A stretch of 64,000 nt of DNA from Edaphobacillus lindanitolerans (GCF_900156305.1 NZ_FTPL01000001.1:930001-994000), one strand, 5' to 3'. Counted from the first letter of the stretch, positions 15,591-25,111 are shown. Notes: generated from the sequence alone by a model not told the origin. Program-made: numbers and translations.

Positions 15591-16898
15591 TCAAGTCACC
15601 AGGCGATACACTTTGCGCGGGCGGCCGGGTCTCCCGAGGCTTTCTTCCCGGATCACTTCGATCAGCTTCAGCTGCTCCAGTTCATTCAGGATCCTCCTTG
15701 AGTTGCGCTCGGTGTTTTTTAGGATCAACGCCAGGGTTTCACTTGTGAGTTCGTTCAGGCCCTTGATCTGCATGTAATGATACAGTTTGGCCGGGATGTT
15801 CGGTTTATACTGATGCCTCGATAATGTCTCTTTCCACGATTCCGGCAAGTGACCGTCCGGGAAGTCGGTGAGTCGTTCAGGCGTTAGATCAAACAGGTTC
15901 TTTTCCTCGTCTACTGCGATGATCCGGGTTCCTGCGGCTCCGGAAGCATGGTCGAAGGCAAGCTGGACGTTTTGTTCCGCGTCATAGACGGTATAGCCCA
16001 CCCCGATCACCAGCTGATACTCAAACGATAACCTGCTCATGATCTCATCCAGATAACGGTAAAACGGCGGGTCGGAGGACTCCATCAATTCATAATCTCC
16101 CTGAGTGGTGTAAATGAAGAAGCCGGAAGCCCCTCTTTCCACGAGGGAACCATTCACCTGCTTCGCGATTTCCAACAGCTCTGTTTTCAGCTCCAGCAGC
16201 CTCTCCTGGTCTGCAAACGAGTGCGCGATCCGGCAGGTCCTTCCGTCCCCTGTTTGTACCGCAAGGCCGAGGATTGCCATTTTCATCTTTCCGTACAGGT
16301 GGTTTCTCGCTCTGGAAACGAGGAGATTGAATACGGTCCGGATGGCCAACTTCGGCGGGATGATCCGGAACGAAGGAATTCCACGGTTCTGAAGCTCTTC
16401 ATAAACACCGAGGTGGCAAGTTAGCGCCACTTCTGTTTTCCCGCTCTCAAAACACTCACTGTGAAACGCGATGAGTTCGTCGTTGCAGTCATAGCCCGAG
16501 ACCGGACAGAGTTCAAACTGAAGCCTGTCCAGAGCGTATTCGCTGAACATTTCTTGGACGAGCTCCTCGTCGACTTTGTCCAGGCTCATCCGCTTCACAT
16601 CGCTGCCGAGTTCCTGCATGACCCGAAGGCAGGTCCCGAGCAGCGCCATTCCATGCACAGGCGGATACATCGCTTCCCTGGAAGTGATCAGCCCGTTTTC
16701 CACACAGTAAAGATACGGAGAGGAGCCGGAGAAAATCCACTGCGACACACTATGACGGTGGACGTTCAGGATTTCATCCAGCTCCGGCAGTTCTTCATAC
16801 TCAAAAACCACTAACTCAATTCTTGGATCTTCATCGGCCACAGCCTCGATCTTCCGCAAAGAATCCGGGGCACCGATGGCACCTATCCGCACTTTCAT
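15591..16898 (-). CDS. Winged-helix transcriptional regulator with degenerate GGDEF-like middle domain
   Basis: About 435 residues with an unusual layout. The N-terminal half (MKVRIGAIGAPDSLRKI onward) looks like an alpha/beta PrpR-N-like sensing domain. The middle (about 215-350), with MAILGLAV and YQLVIGVGYTVYDAEQNVQ, resembles a nucleotidyl-cyclase/GGDEF-type fold without a GGDEF motif. The C-terminus is a winged helix (about 370-435) ending in GRPGRPRKVYRLVT. Sensory control of the upstream peptide-importer operon is the obvious guess. A frame opens at 16913, but the ATG at 16898 has GAGGG at the right distance. Domain calls are by pattern only. Confidence 0.6.
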   Translation of the reverse strand: MKVRIGAIGAPDSLRKIEAVADEDPRIELVVFEYEELPELDEILNVHRHSVSQWIFSGSSPYLYCVENGLITSREAMYPPVHGMALLGTCLRVMQELGSDVKRMSLDKVDEELVQEMFSEYALDRLQFELCPVSGYDCNDELIAFHSECFESGKTEVALTCHLGVYEELQNRGIPSFRIIPPKLAIRTVFNLLVSRARNHLYGKMKMAILGLAVQTGDGRTCRIAHSFADQERLLELKTELLEIAKQVNGSLVERGASGFFIYTTQGDYELMESSDPPFYRYLDEIMSRLSFEYQLVIGVGYTVYDAEQNVQLAFDHASGAAGTRIIAVDEEKNLFDLTPERLTDFPDGHLPESWKETLSRHQYKPNIPAKLYHYMQIKGLNELTSETLALILKNTERNSRRILNELEQLKLIEVIREESLGRPGRPRKVYRLVT

Positions 16899-16923
16899 CT
16901 TGGCATCCCTCATATTCAGCAGT

Positions 16924-16974
16924 CAAAATAAACAGATGGGTCTGCCAGCCGTTTGCGGCGGACACCCCATCTGT
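16924..16974 (-). terminator. Terminator of the peptide-importer operon
   Basis: ACAGATGGG (16932-16940) pairs with CCCATCTGT (16966-16974), extended by TCTGCC/GGCGGA. The minus-strand transcript then runs into TTTATTTTG. It lies between dppF and the regulator gene. Confidence 0.78.
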
Positions 16975-16998
16975 ATTCAACGCGATGATTCCCGTCCA

Positions 16999-18015
16999 TT
17001 ATACGCTCGGCACGGGACGCTTTGCCACTTCTGTCAACGGATAATGACAGGCAACAAAGTGGTCCGGCAAAACTTCCCGATACTCCGGCTCTTCCTTGCT
17101 GCATTTATCCGTCGCGTATGGGCATCTCGGATGGAAACGGCACCCAGACGGCGGATTGCTCGGGCTCGGGATCTCTCCCTCGATCAGATCATGCTCTTTC
17201 CGCAGCTTCGGATCCGGGATCGGCACCGCATCCAGAAGCGCATGCGTGTACGGATGGAGCGGCTGATTGAATAAGTCGTCCCGGCCGGCTAGCTCGACCA
17301 TCTTCCCGAGATACATCACCCCGATCCGGTCACTGATGTGACGGACTGCCGGAAGGCCATGGGCGATGAAAATGTAAGTCAGGTCCAGCTCTCTCTGCAG
17401 CTTATTGAGCAGATTCAGGATCTGCGCCTGAATGGAAACATCCAGCGCGGAAACCGCTTCATCGCAGACAATCACTTTCGGGTTGAGCGAAAGGGCCCGT
17501 GCAATTCCGATCCGCTGTCTCTGCCCGCCGCTGAATTCATGGGGATACCGGTTGATCATATGCTCCCTCAGCCCGACCAGCTGCATCAGCTCCAGTACGT
17601 GCGCACGCAGCTCTTTCCCTTTCATGATGCCATGGACGATGAGCGGCTCCCCGATCAGTTCCTCCACCGTCATCCTCGGGTTCAGGGAGGAAAACGGATC
17701 CTGGAAGATGACCTGAAGATCCCTTCTGGCCTTTCGGAGTTCTTCCTTATTCATCGTCGCCAGGTCTTGGGAGCGGAATATGATCTGGCCGTCGGTGGCG
17801 TCAAGCATGCCGAGCATCAGCTGCCCGGTTGTGGACTTTCCGCAGCCCGACTCGCCGACGATGCCGAGCGTCTCCCCTTCATACACCCTGAAGTTAAGCC
17901 CGTCCACGGCGCGGACGATCGTTTTTTGCTTTTTGAACATCCCCTTCGAAAGCTCAAAATGCTTTTTCAGGTTTTTCACCTCAAAAATGACCGTTCGCTC
18001 TTTGGAGGCTATCAT
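16999..18015 (-). CDS. Peptide ABC transporter ATP-binding protein, DppF/OppF type
   Basis: About 338 residues with Walker A GESGCGKST, Q-loop, ABC signature FSGGQRQRIGIARAL, Walker B VIVCDEAVSALD and H-loop IFIAHG. The C-terminal oligopeptide-transporter domain carries FHPRCPYATDKC. It powers peptide import with its DppD partner. A longer frame opens at 18102, but the ATG at 18015 is preferred: it overlaps the stop of the preceding gene (ATGA) and follows AAGGAGCTGGTCGT. It is the last gene of the operon that begins with two M20 hydrolases. The H-loop reads AHGLPAV, where most relatives have AHDLSV. Confidence 0.9.
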   Translation of the reverse strand: MIASKERTVIFEVKNLKKHFELSKGMFKKQKTIVRAVDGLNFRVYEGETLGIVGESGCGKSTTGQLMLGMLDATDGQIIFRSQDLATMNKEELRKARRDLQVIFQDPFSSLNPRMTVEELIGEPLIVHGIMKGKELRAHVLELMQLVGLREHMINRYPHEFSGGQRQRIGIARALSLNPKVIVCDEAVSALDVSIQAQILNLLNKLQRELDLTYIFIAHGLPAVRHISDRIGVMYLGKMVELAGRDDLFNQPLHPYTHALLDAVPIPDPKLRKEHDLIEGEIPSPSNPPSGCRFHPRCPYATDKCSKEEPEYREVLPDHFVACHYPLTEVAKRPVPSV

Positions 18016-18995
18016 ACGACCAGCTCCTTTTTGGCCACTTTGATGCACCGGGCCAGGTGGTCCCCTTCTTTGCTTTCCAAAGAAGGGTGGATCTTGGCGC
18101 ACTCGCTGTCACCGAGCGGACACCTCGGATGAAACTTGCAGCCGGTCGGCATTTCCAGAGGACTCGGGACGGTTCCTTCTATTGAATAGAGCTCATCGAC
18201 GACGTCATGAATCTTCGGCATCGAATTGAGCAGTCCTTTCGTGTACGGATGCTGGGGCGATTCGAATAATTCATCGACGGTCGCGACCTCCACAATCTCC
18301 CCTGCATACATGACGACCACCCGGTCCGCAATTTCCGCCACCACGCCGAGGTCGTGGGTGATGATCATGATGCTCGTGCTGGACTGTCTTTTCAGGTTCC
18401 GCAGCAAAGTCAGGATCTGCGCCTGGATCGTCACGTCCAGTGCCGTCGTCGGTTCATCGGCAATGAGCAATTTCGGATTGCATGAAAGGGCCATCGCGAT
18501 CATCACACGCTGTCTCATCCCGCCTGAAAGCTGGTGCGGGAACCTGCCCATCACTTTCTCCGCATCGGAGATACCGACCGAACGCAGCATCTCGATCGCC
18601 CGGCTGTGTGCCTGCTGCTTGTTCAGCGCCGCATGAAGCATAAGCGGCTCCCGGAGCTGGAATCCGATCGTGAAGACCGGGTTCAGGGCCGTCATCGGCT
18701 CCTGGAAAATCATCGATATATCATTGCCCCGGATTTTCCGGTAATCCTTCTTGGACAGATTGGTCAGCTCGCGGTCCCTGTAAAGGATGCTTCCCTCGAC
18801 CACTTCTCCGTTCGGCGGCAGGATGCCCATCAGCGCGAGCGAGGTGACACTTTTGCCGCTGCCGGATTCTCCGACGATCGCCAGGGTTTCTCCTTCGTGC
18901 ACGGTGAAGGAGACCCCGTTCACCGTGCTGACATAGCCGTCTTCTGTTTTGAAACGGACTTTCAGACCGTCCACTTTTAATACCGCTTCCTGCAT
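18012..18995 (-). CDS. Peptide ABC transporter ATP-binding protein, DppD/OppD type
   Basis: About 327 residues. Walker A GESGSGKSV, signature LSGGMRQRVMIAMAL, Walker B LLIADEPTTALDV and H-loop IITHDLGV are all intact. The C-terminus carries the oligopeptide-transporter extension FHPRCPLGDSEC. The frame opens earlier (19118), but that part overlaps dppC in another frame. The ATG at 18995, behind GGAAGGAGCATCCGAC, starts at the family's normal N-terminus (MQEAVLKVDGLKVRF). Its stop overlaps the dppF start. Confidence 0.9.
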   Translation of the reverse strand: MQEAVLKVDGLKVRFKTEDGYVSTVNGVSFTVHEGETLAIVGESGSGKSVTSLALMGILPPNGEVVEGSILYRDRELTNLSKKDYRKIRGNDISMIFQEPMTALNPVFTIGFQLREPLMLHAALNKQQAHSRAIEMLRSVGISDAEKVMGRFPHQLSGGMRQRVMIAMALSCNPKLLIADEPTTALDVTIQAQILTLLRNLKRQSSTSIMIITHDLGVVAEIADRVVVMYAGEIVEVATVDELFESPQHPYTKGLLNSMPKIHDVVDELYSIEGTVPSPLEMPTGCKFHPRCPLGDSECAKIHPSLESKEGDHLARCIKVAKKELVV

Positions 18996-19012
18996 GTCGG
19001 ATGCTCCTTCCG

Positions 19013-19915
19013 TTAGTCTTTTATCTTCGGATCGAGGACATCGCGCAGCCAGTCTCCAAAGAAAATCACACCCAGTACGGTGATCGTGATGGCAAGACCC
19101 GGGAATGTGGCCACCCACCAGCTCGTCGCGATGTACTCCCTGCCGTCACTGAGCATCAGGCCCCAGGATACATCCGGCGGCTGGATCCCGAGTCCGAGAA
19201 AGCTGAGGCTCGCCTCCATGATGATCGTGGTGGCCACATTCAAAGTCGCGATCACAATGAACGAGGAGATGACGTTCGGCAGGATATACTTGACGATGAT
19301 CCGGAAATCGAGCGCCCCGATCGCCTTGGCTGACTGGACATAATCCCGTTCCTTGACGCTGAGCGTCTCGCTTCTCACCATCCGTGCATACACGACCCAG
19401 GTCGTCCCTCCAAGCACCAGGATGAGGGTCGACAGGCTCGGGCCCATGACCGCCAGGACGATGAGCATGAACAAGATGCTCGGAATCGCCAAAAACGAGT
19501 CCACGAGACGCATGATGAGGAAGTCCCATGCCTTGCCGTAGTAGCCTGCGAGCAGACCCATCACGATGCCGATGGCTCCTGCCAGCAGCACGGCGCTGAT
19601 CCCGACGAGCAGGGAGACGCGGGAGCCGTAAATGATCCGGCTCAACACATCCCGGCCCAGGTTGTCCGTGCCGAGAGGATAGCTCATATTCCCTCCGTCC
19701 AGCCAGAACGGCGGAACGAGGCGATTCATGATGTCCGTCTTCGCCGGATCATGCATTGCAAGAAACGGCGCAAAAATCGCCATCAATGTCACGAGCAGGA
19801 CGATGATGAGGCCAAGCATGCCGGTCCGGCTTTTCAGCAGCCGCCGGATCAGATTGCCTGAAGAGGATTTTGGCTTGCGGGTGACTTTGATTGCCGGTTC
19901 GGTGATTTGTGTCAT
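19013..19915 (-). CDS. Peptide ABC transporter permease, DppC/OppC type
   Basis: About 300 residues with roughly six transmembrane helices. The OppC N-terminal pattern is present (RTGMLGLIIVLLVTLMAIFAP, after the basic KSSSGNLIRRLLKS), as are YPLGTDNLGRDVLSR and the cytoplasmic EAA loop ending PNVISS. It forms the membrane channel with DppB. The ATG at 19915 lies 13 bases after the dppB stop behind GAGGAGGG; the upstream ATG at 19954 lies within dppB and is rejected. Confidence 0.9.
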   Translation of the reverse strand: MTQITEPAIKVTRKPKSSSGNLIRRLLKSRTGMLGLIIVLLVTLMAIFAPFLAMHDPAKTDIMNRLVPPFWLDGGNMSYPLGTDNLGRDVLSRIIYGSRVSLLVGISAVLLAGAIGIVMGLLAGYYGKAWDFLIMRLVDSFLAIPSILFMLIVLAVMGPSLSTLILVLGGTTWVVYARMVRSETLSVKERDYVQSAKAIGALDFRIIVKYILPNVISSFIVIATLNVATTIIMEASLSFLGLGIQPPDVSWGLMLSDGREYIATSWWVATFPGLAITITVLGVIFFGDWLRDVLDPKIKD

Positions 19916-19928
19916 GATCTCGCCCTCC

Positions 19929-20843
19929 TCATTCGTATTTGATCCGAGGATCAAGCAAGCGATAGATCAGATCTGCCGATAAATTGCTCACGATGACGAA
20001 AATCGCGATGATGAAGGTTGCGGCCTGGACAACAGCCATGTCCCGCAGGTTTACCGCCTGCACGAGCAGCTGGCCGAGCCCCGGCCATGCGAATACTGTT
20101 TCGGTGATCAGCGTCCCGCCCACCAATGTCGCAGTCTGAAGCGCCATGATCGTCACAACCGGGATGAGCGCATTGCGGAAAGCGTGCTGATTCACAACGA
20201 CGGTCTCCCGCAGCCCCTTGCTCCGCGCAGTCCGGATAAAGTCCTGGCCGAGGATTTCCAGCATGCTCGAACGGATCAGCCGGGTCATCTCCGCCGCAAT
20301 CCCGGTGCCGAGCGTGATAGCCGGGAGAACCAGATGACCCAGCGTCCCCCTTCCCGATACAGGGAAAAGCTGGAACATCACAGAAAAGAGAAGGATGAGC
20401 ATGATGCCGAGCCAGAAACTCGGCATCGCCTTGCCGAGCACCGCCCCTCCGGTGATGAACAGGTCCATGAAACTGTTCCGTTTGATCGCCGACAAGATTC
20501 CGAGTGGGATGGAAATGATGACCGCAACAATCATGGCGGCGATGGCCAGTTCGATCGTGGCCGGAAGCCGCTCCATCACAAGTTCAAGGGCATCCGTGTT
20601 ATACCGGAAAGAATCCCCGAAGTCCCCTTTCACCAGGTCGCCCAGAAAATGCATGTACTGGACCGGAAGCGGGTCGTTCAAACCGAGCGAATTTTTAAGG
20701 GTTTCCCGCTCTTCCTGAGTTGCCGTTTCCGGCAGCATCAAAGAGACGGGATCCCCCGTCAGCCTCATCAGGACGAATACGATCAATGTAATGAAGAGAA
20801 GAACCGGAATCGTTTTGAGAAGGCTTTTGAGTAAGTACTTCAT
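19929..20843 (-). CDS. Peptide ABC transporter permease, DppB/OppB type
   Basis: A 304-residue permease with six predicted helices. It begins with the family pattern KYLLKSLLKTIPVLLFITLIVF and has the EAA-like loop TARSKGLRETVVVNQHAFRN. The C-terminal DLIYRLLDPRIKYE is characteristic of DppB/OppB. GGGAGGAACGCC precedes the ATG. It follows the binding-protein gene after a hairpin (20862-20888) that may reduce permease expression relative to the binding protein. Confidence 0.9.
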   Translation of the reverse strand: MKYLLKSLLKTIPVLLFITLIVFVLMRLTGDPVSLMLPETATQEERETLKNSLGLNDPLPVQYMHFLGDLVKGDFGDSFRYNTDALELVMERLPATIELAIAAMIVAVIISIPLGILSAIKRNSFMDLFITGGAVLGKAMPSFWLGIMLILLFSVMFQLFPVSGRGTLGHLVLPAITLGTGIAAEMTRLIRSSMLEILGQDFIRTARSKGLRETVVVNQHAFRNALIPVVTIMALQTATLVGGTLITETVFAWPGLGQLLVQAVNLRDMAVVQAATFIIAIFVIVSNLSADLIYRLLDPRIKYE

Positions 20844-20861
20844 GGCGTTCCTCCCTGAATC

Positions 20862-20888
20862 AAAAAAGAGGGGAAATCCCCCCTTTTT
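20862..20888 (-). terminator. Intercistronic terminator/attenuator between binding protein and permease genes
   Basis: On the minus strand AAAAAGGGGGG (20888-20878) pairs with CCCCTCTTTTT (20873-20863) around a four-base ATTT loop, one G-U pair included, and runs into T. The stem includes the stop codon of the binding-protein gene. Such leaky hairpins let the solute-binding protein be made in excess of the permease. Confidence 0.75.
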
Positions 20889-22443
20889 ATTTCAATGTAA
20901 TGGTATCGGCATAGAACATTTCGTCCAGCCGCGGTTCATAATCCAGGCGGTCATTGACACCGGTGATCGCATCCAATTGATACAGATAGATCTGCGGACG
21001 ATCCTCCGCGATGAGTTCTTGGGCTTCCTGATATTGGGCCGTCCGTTCTTCCGGATTCATGTTCTTTTCTGCCGCCTTGAGGAGTTCCTCTGTTTTCGGA
21101 TTATCGTAATCGGTTTCACCTGCCGCCTGCTCGAATGTCAAACGCTCAAGCGCGAGGGAAGCGTCGAACATCGAATTGCCGTACCCGATGTAGAACATGT
21201 CGCCGAATGTCCGGTTCTGGTACTTCTCGCTGAATGCACTCCACTCAAGCAGTTCCAGTTCCACTTTGATCCCGACTTCACCGAGCATCGCCGACATGAG
21301 TTCCACCGATTCCTTGTCTTTCAGGTAACGACCGTTCGGTGAACTTAATGTAATTTCCACTCCGTCCGGGTATCCGGCTTCGGCAAGCAGCTTCTTTGCC
21401 TTTTCCTGGTCATACACGGATACGCCGTACAGCGATTCATTCGCCCCTGCATTACCCGGCGTCACACGGGTCCGGGTGACCGTGCCAGCTCCCCCGAGAA
21501 GCGACTCGACAATGGCTTCCTTGTCGATGGCCAGGTCGATCGCTTCCCGGACTTTCGGATCAGCCGTCGGACCCTCTCCTGCAGTCCGCACTGCGAGCAG
21601 CATGACCCGCTGTGTCGGAGACTGTGCCACATGGACGCCGTCAGTGGACTCAATCCGCTGCACATCGGTCGGAGGGATATTTACGGCCACATCCACTCCT
21701 CCCGTCAGCAATTCAGACACTCGGGTGGAATCTTCCGGGATTGCGCGGAAAACAAGTTCTTCCCATTTTGGTGCGTCGCCGAAGTAATCTTCATTCGCCG
21801 TGAGCACGAGGCGGTCATCCCGCTTCCACTCCTTGAATTTATAAGGCCCGGTGCCGACCGGCTCCTTGAGGAACGTTTCCCATCCTTCGGTCTCGATATA
21901 ATTTTTCGGCAGCATACCGGAGCCCAGGCGGGACAACCGGTTCAGCAAGGCCGGTTCCGGATTGTTGGTGATGATCTCAAATTCATGATCTCCGAGCACG
22001 TTCACTTCTTTGATCTGCTTGTAGCTGCCGTATTCCAGCAGCGATTCGTCTCTGGCGACCCGCTCGAGCGTGAACTTGACGTCCTCCGCCGTAAAATCAT
22101 CGCCGTTATGGAACTTCACACCTTCTTTGAGCTTGAACGTCCAAGTGGTATCGTTCTTGTTCTCCCAGCTCTCGGCAAGATCCGGGAGGAATCCTTCATC
22201 TCCGCCGTTTTTCACAAGGTAATTGAACATATTCACATGGATCGCTTCAGTCGACGTATTATTGTGGTCATGGATATCAAATGTCACCATGTCGCTGCCG
22301 TTAGCGATCGTCAGTGTCTTGCTGTCACTTTGCTCGACCGGTTTCGAACCAGACTTTTCGTCCGCCTCCCCTTTGTCCGAACAGGCTGCCAACAGCAGGC
22401 CGGCACTCAGAAGCAAGGCTCCCGCCCTCCACTTCATTTTCAT
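20887..22443 (-). CDS. Peptide ABC transporter substrate-binding lipoprotein (SBP family 5)
   Basis: A 518-residue extracellular solute-binding protein. The lipoprotein signal ends in LLLAAC (Cys about 21), so it is anchored on the outer face of the membrane. Family 5 features include LPDLAESWENKNDTTWTF, LKEGVKFHNGDDFTAEDV and GTGPYKFKEW. It captures peptides or related compounds for DppBCDF. The start ATG overlaps the stop of the M20D gene (ATGA), tying its synthesis to the hydrolases. A hairpin overlaps its own stop codon. The ligand is not predictable from sequence; the two M20 partners suggest acylated amino acids or dipeptides. Confidence 0.9.
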   Translation of the reverse strand: MKMKWRAGALLLSAGLLLAACSDKGEADEKSGSKPVEQSDSKTLTIANGSDMVTFDIHDHNNTSTEAIHVNMFNYLVKNGGDEGFLPDLAESWENKNDTTWTFKLKEGVKFHNGDDFTAEDVKFTLERVARDESLLEYGSYKQIKEVNVLGDHEFEIITNNPEPALLNRLSRLGSGMLPKNYIETEGWETFLKEPVGTGPYKFKEWKRDDRLVLTANEDYFGDAPKWEELVFRAIPEDSTRVSELLTGGVDVAVNIPPTDVQRIESTDGVHVAQSPTQRVMLLAVRTAGEGPTADPKVREAIDLAIDKEAIVESLLGGAGTVTRTRVTPGNAGANESLYGVSVYDQEKAKKLLAEAGYPDGVEITLSSPNGRYLKDKESVELMSAMLGEVGIKVELELLEWSAFSEKYQNRTFGDMFYIGYGNSMFDASLALERLTFEQAAGETDYDNPKTEELLKAAEKNMNPEERTAQYQEAQELIAEDRPQIYLYQLDAITGVNDRLDYEPRLDEMFYADTITLK

Positions 22444-23681
22444 ACAAACTCCCCCTTGTCCTTTTCAAGAAATGTATTGGTCAATTCGACCAGTGTGGAT
22501 ATTCCGTACAGGAATGACTGCTCGTCCACATCAAAGCGGGCATTATGGTTCGGGTAAGCGGTCCGCTCGCCTCCGTTCGTTCCGAGCCGGAAAAAGACCG
22601 ACGGAACTTCGTTCGAGAAGTAGGAGAAGTCTTCTCCTCCCATGGAAGGGGCCGTCTCTTTGAGTGCGTCGGATCCGAACAGGCGGGAGATCGTCTCCTC
22701 AAGCATGCGGCGCGGAACTTCGCCCACTTTGATTGAAGGCGGGCCATATCGATAATCGAGCGTGCAGGAACCCCCGAGTCCGGATGCAATTCCGGACGCA
22801 ATTGACCGGATCCGCTCTTCCATCCGGTTTCGGGTTTCCGGCTTGAGCGTCCGGACCGTGCCGGATACTTTCACCGCATCCGGGATGATCGTGTCCTTTG
22901 TTCCCGCGTGGATCTGCCCGAAGCTGAGCACGACCGAGTCCAGCGGATCCGTCTGTCGGGAGACGATCTGCTGCAGGGTGACCAGGGCCTGTGCCGTCAT
23001 CATGATCGGATCCACCGTTTCATGCGGGTGCGCGGCATGCCCGCCTTGTCCCCTGAATTCCAGTTCAAACAGATCGACCGCAGCGCAGGTGAACTCCGGA
23101 GTCGCCAGGGAAAACTCTCCGACGCAGACGGTCGGGTGGACATGCAGGCCGGCCATGACGTCCACATCTGGATTCCCAAGGGCCCCGTCGCGGATCATCG
23201 CCGCCGCGCCTTCTCCGATTTCCTCGGCAGGCTGGAAAATGACTTTCAGGCTTCCCCTGGACAGACCGGCCTGCGAAAAGACTTTCGCCGCACCGAGCAG
23301 GATCGCCGTATGGGCATCATGGCCGCAAGTATGGGCGATGCCGCCGTGCTCACTCCTGTACGGCTCGTCGATCAGATCGTTCATCGGAAGGGCGTCCATG
23401 TCCGCACGCAATCCGACCACCGGTCCCGGCCGGGCGCCCTTCAGAACCCCGACGACCCCGGTACCGCCGACGCCTTCCTGCACTTCATATCCCCATTCCT
23501 TCAGCCGGCCGGCCACGAGCTTTGCCGTTTCCGTTTCCTGAAAGGCCAGCTCCGGATGACGGCGGATCTGCCTCCTCGTTTCCACTGTGTCCGAAAACAC
23601 ATTCTGAACGGCCTCGTAAAGATCCGGACGGGTCTCCTTGAGTCTTTCAAACGGTGTCGAAATCTCCTGTCCTGTCATCAT
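22440..23681 (-). CDS. M20D-family amidohydrolase (aminoacylase/carboxypeptidase type)
   Basis: A 413-residue cytoplasmic metallohydrolase of the M20D group (IAA-amino-acid hydrolase, hippurate hydrolase, N-acyl-amino-acid deacylase). Metal-site motifs are intact: GLRADMDALPM, HTCGHDAHTA, FQPAEEIGEGA, GLHVHP and GGEDFSYF. It cleaves an acyl or amino-acid group from an amide. Its start overlaps the stop of the upstream M20 gene and its end overlaps the binding-protein start, so the three are co-translated. Likely job: cleaving imported acyl-amino acids or peptides. Confidence 0.88.
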   Translation of the reverse strand: MMTGQEISTPFERLKETRPDLYEAVQNVFSDTVETRRQIRRHPELAFQETETAKLVAGRLKEWGYEVQEGVGGTGVVGVLKGARPGPVVGLRADMDALPMNDLIDEPYRSEHGGIAHTCGHDAHTAILLGAAKVFSQAGLSRGSLKVIFQPAEEIGEGAAAMIRDGALGNPDVDVMAGLHVHPTVCVGEFSLATPEFTCAAVDLFELEFRGQGGHAAHPHETVDPIMMTAQALVTLQQIVSRQTDPLDSVVLSFGQIHAGTKDTIIPDAVKVSGTVRTLKPETRNRMEERIRSIASGIASGLGGSCTLDYRYGPPSIKVGEVPRRMLEETISRLFGSDALKETAPSMGGEDFSYFSNEVPSVFFRLGTNGGERTAYPNHNARFDVDEQSFLYGISTLVELTNTFLEKDKGEFV

Positions 23682-25069
23682 CCGACCACGCTCTTTTCCT
23701 TGTTGAGCTGCGCATTGAATTCTTCGATCAGAACGGCGGCCATCTTGATGCCGTCGATATAATCCTCGACGTTAATGTTCTCGTTCGGCGCGTGGTTGTT
23801 GGAACTGAAATTGCCGACACCGAACGAAGCGGAAGGGATTCCGAGTGCCTGGCAAAGGACGTGCATCGGGCCGGTGCCCGGTGTGTTCGGTACAACATTC
23901 GGTTTTTTCCCTGACACTTTCTCTGCCACCGACCTCATCACATGGACGAGTGCTTCATCCGGATGCGTTCGTGCAGCCACTTCGGAACTCATTTCCCGGA
24001 TCTCGATGTCTTCAAATCCGTTTGCATCCAGGTGCTCTCTTAATGCGGCCAGGATTTTCTGAGGATCCTGCCCCGGTACGAGGCGGAAGTCCAGCTTGGC
24101 CATAGCCTTCGAAGGAAGGACGGTTTTCGAACCCTCCCCCGTGTAACCGCCTTCAACTCCGCAAATATTGCATGTCGGTTCGAAGATGTGCTTCCTCTTC
24201 AGCTGATCCCCTTTCAGGCCGAGCACGAATTTCTTCAGCTTAAGGCTATCCAGCATCGCGTCCTCATCCAACTCATAGGAATCCAGAAGGGCCAGTTCCG
24301 TTTCGGTGATTTCATCGATCTCATCGTAGAATCCCGGGATCAGCACCCGTTCTTTGGGATCCTTCAGCGTTCCGAGCGCCCAGACGAGACGCCAAAGCGG
24401 ATTCTCGATGATCGTCGCATTGGCGGAGTGCAAATCTGTCGATGCACCGGAAGCCGTGAGCTCCACGTAGAGCATGCCCTTCACCCCGAGCGACAGCTGG
24501 ACCGTGCCGTCCGGATCCCGGTAGCCGAACTCCCACACGCAGCCGTCGGAAGCCAATTTCTCCGCATGTTTTTCCGCTAGCTCAGGGAGGTTGACGCTTC
24601 CGATCTCTTCTTCACCTTCAAAGACGAACTTCACGTTCATCGGCAGTTCTTCATCGGCCTGCAAAATCGCATGGACCGCAGCCATCCGTGCGATCAGGTT
24701 GCCCTTGTTGTCCGCCACTCCGCGGGCAAAGATTTTCCCGTCCCGCAGATCCGGCTCAAAAGCGGGGGTCTGCCAGAGATCCACAGGATCTTCAGGCTGC
24801 ACATCGTAATGGTTGTAGAAGCTGATCGTATGGTCCGAAGCCCCCTTCATCTCGCAGTAAACGACCGGATAACCGCCGGCATCCAGCTTTTCCGGCTGAA
24901 GCCCAAGCTCCTCTTCAAACAGTCCGTCCAGAAACTTGACCGCTTCTTCCATCCCACGGCCTTGTGCCGCGACGCTCGGAATCTTGCAGAACTCCACGAG
25001 CCACTCTATGTACCTCTCCCGATTCTCCTCAATGACTGTCAACACATCCCGTTTCAACAAACCACCCAA
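23678..25069 (-). CDS. M20 family dipeptidase (ArgE/DapE/CNDP-like)
   Basis: A 463-residue M20 metallopeptidase of the carnosine-dipeptidase-like group. Ligand motifs are YNHYDVQP, FARGVADNKGN, FEGEEEIGS and the final His in SSNNHAPNE. It probably splits imported dipeptides. It is first in the operon M20-M20D-SBP-dppBCDF, behind a TTGACA/TAAAGT promoter. The start is one of several TTG codons (25069, 25060 or 25057) after AAGGGG; no early ATG exists. Its stop overlaps the next gene's ATG. Confidence 0.88.
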   Translation of the reverse strand: MGGLLKRDVLTVIEENRERYIEWLVEFCKIPSVAAQGRGMEEAVKFLDGLFEEELGLQPEKLDAGGYPVVYCEMKGASDHTISFYNHYDVQPEDPVDLWQTPAFEPDLRDGKIFARGVADNKGNLIARMAAVHAILQADEELPMNVKFVFEGEEEIGSVNLPELAEKHAEKLASDGCVWEFGYRDPDGTVQLSLGVKGMLYVELTASGASTDLHSANATIIENPLWRLVWALGTLKDPKERVLIPGFYDEIDEITETELALLDSYELDEDAMLDSLKLKKFVLGLKGDQLKRKHIFEPTCNICGVEGGYTGEGSKTVLPSKAMAKLDFRLVPGQDPQKILAALREHLDANGFEDIEIREMSSEVAARTHPDEALVHVMRSVAEKVSGKKPNVVPNTPGTGPMHVLCQALGIPSASFGVGNFSSNNHAPNENINVEDYIDGIKMAAVLIEEFNAQLNKEKSVVG

Positions 25070-25111
25070 CCACCCCTTCAGTTAAGGAAAATGTCCTTTA
25101 TGCTGAACTTT

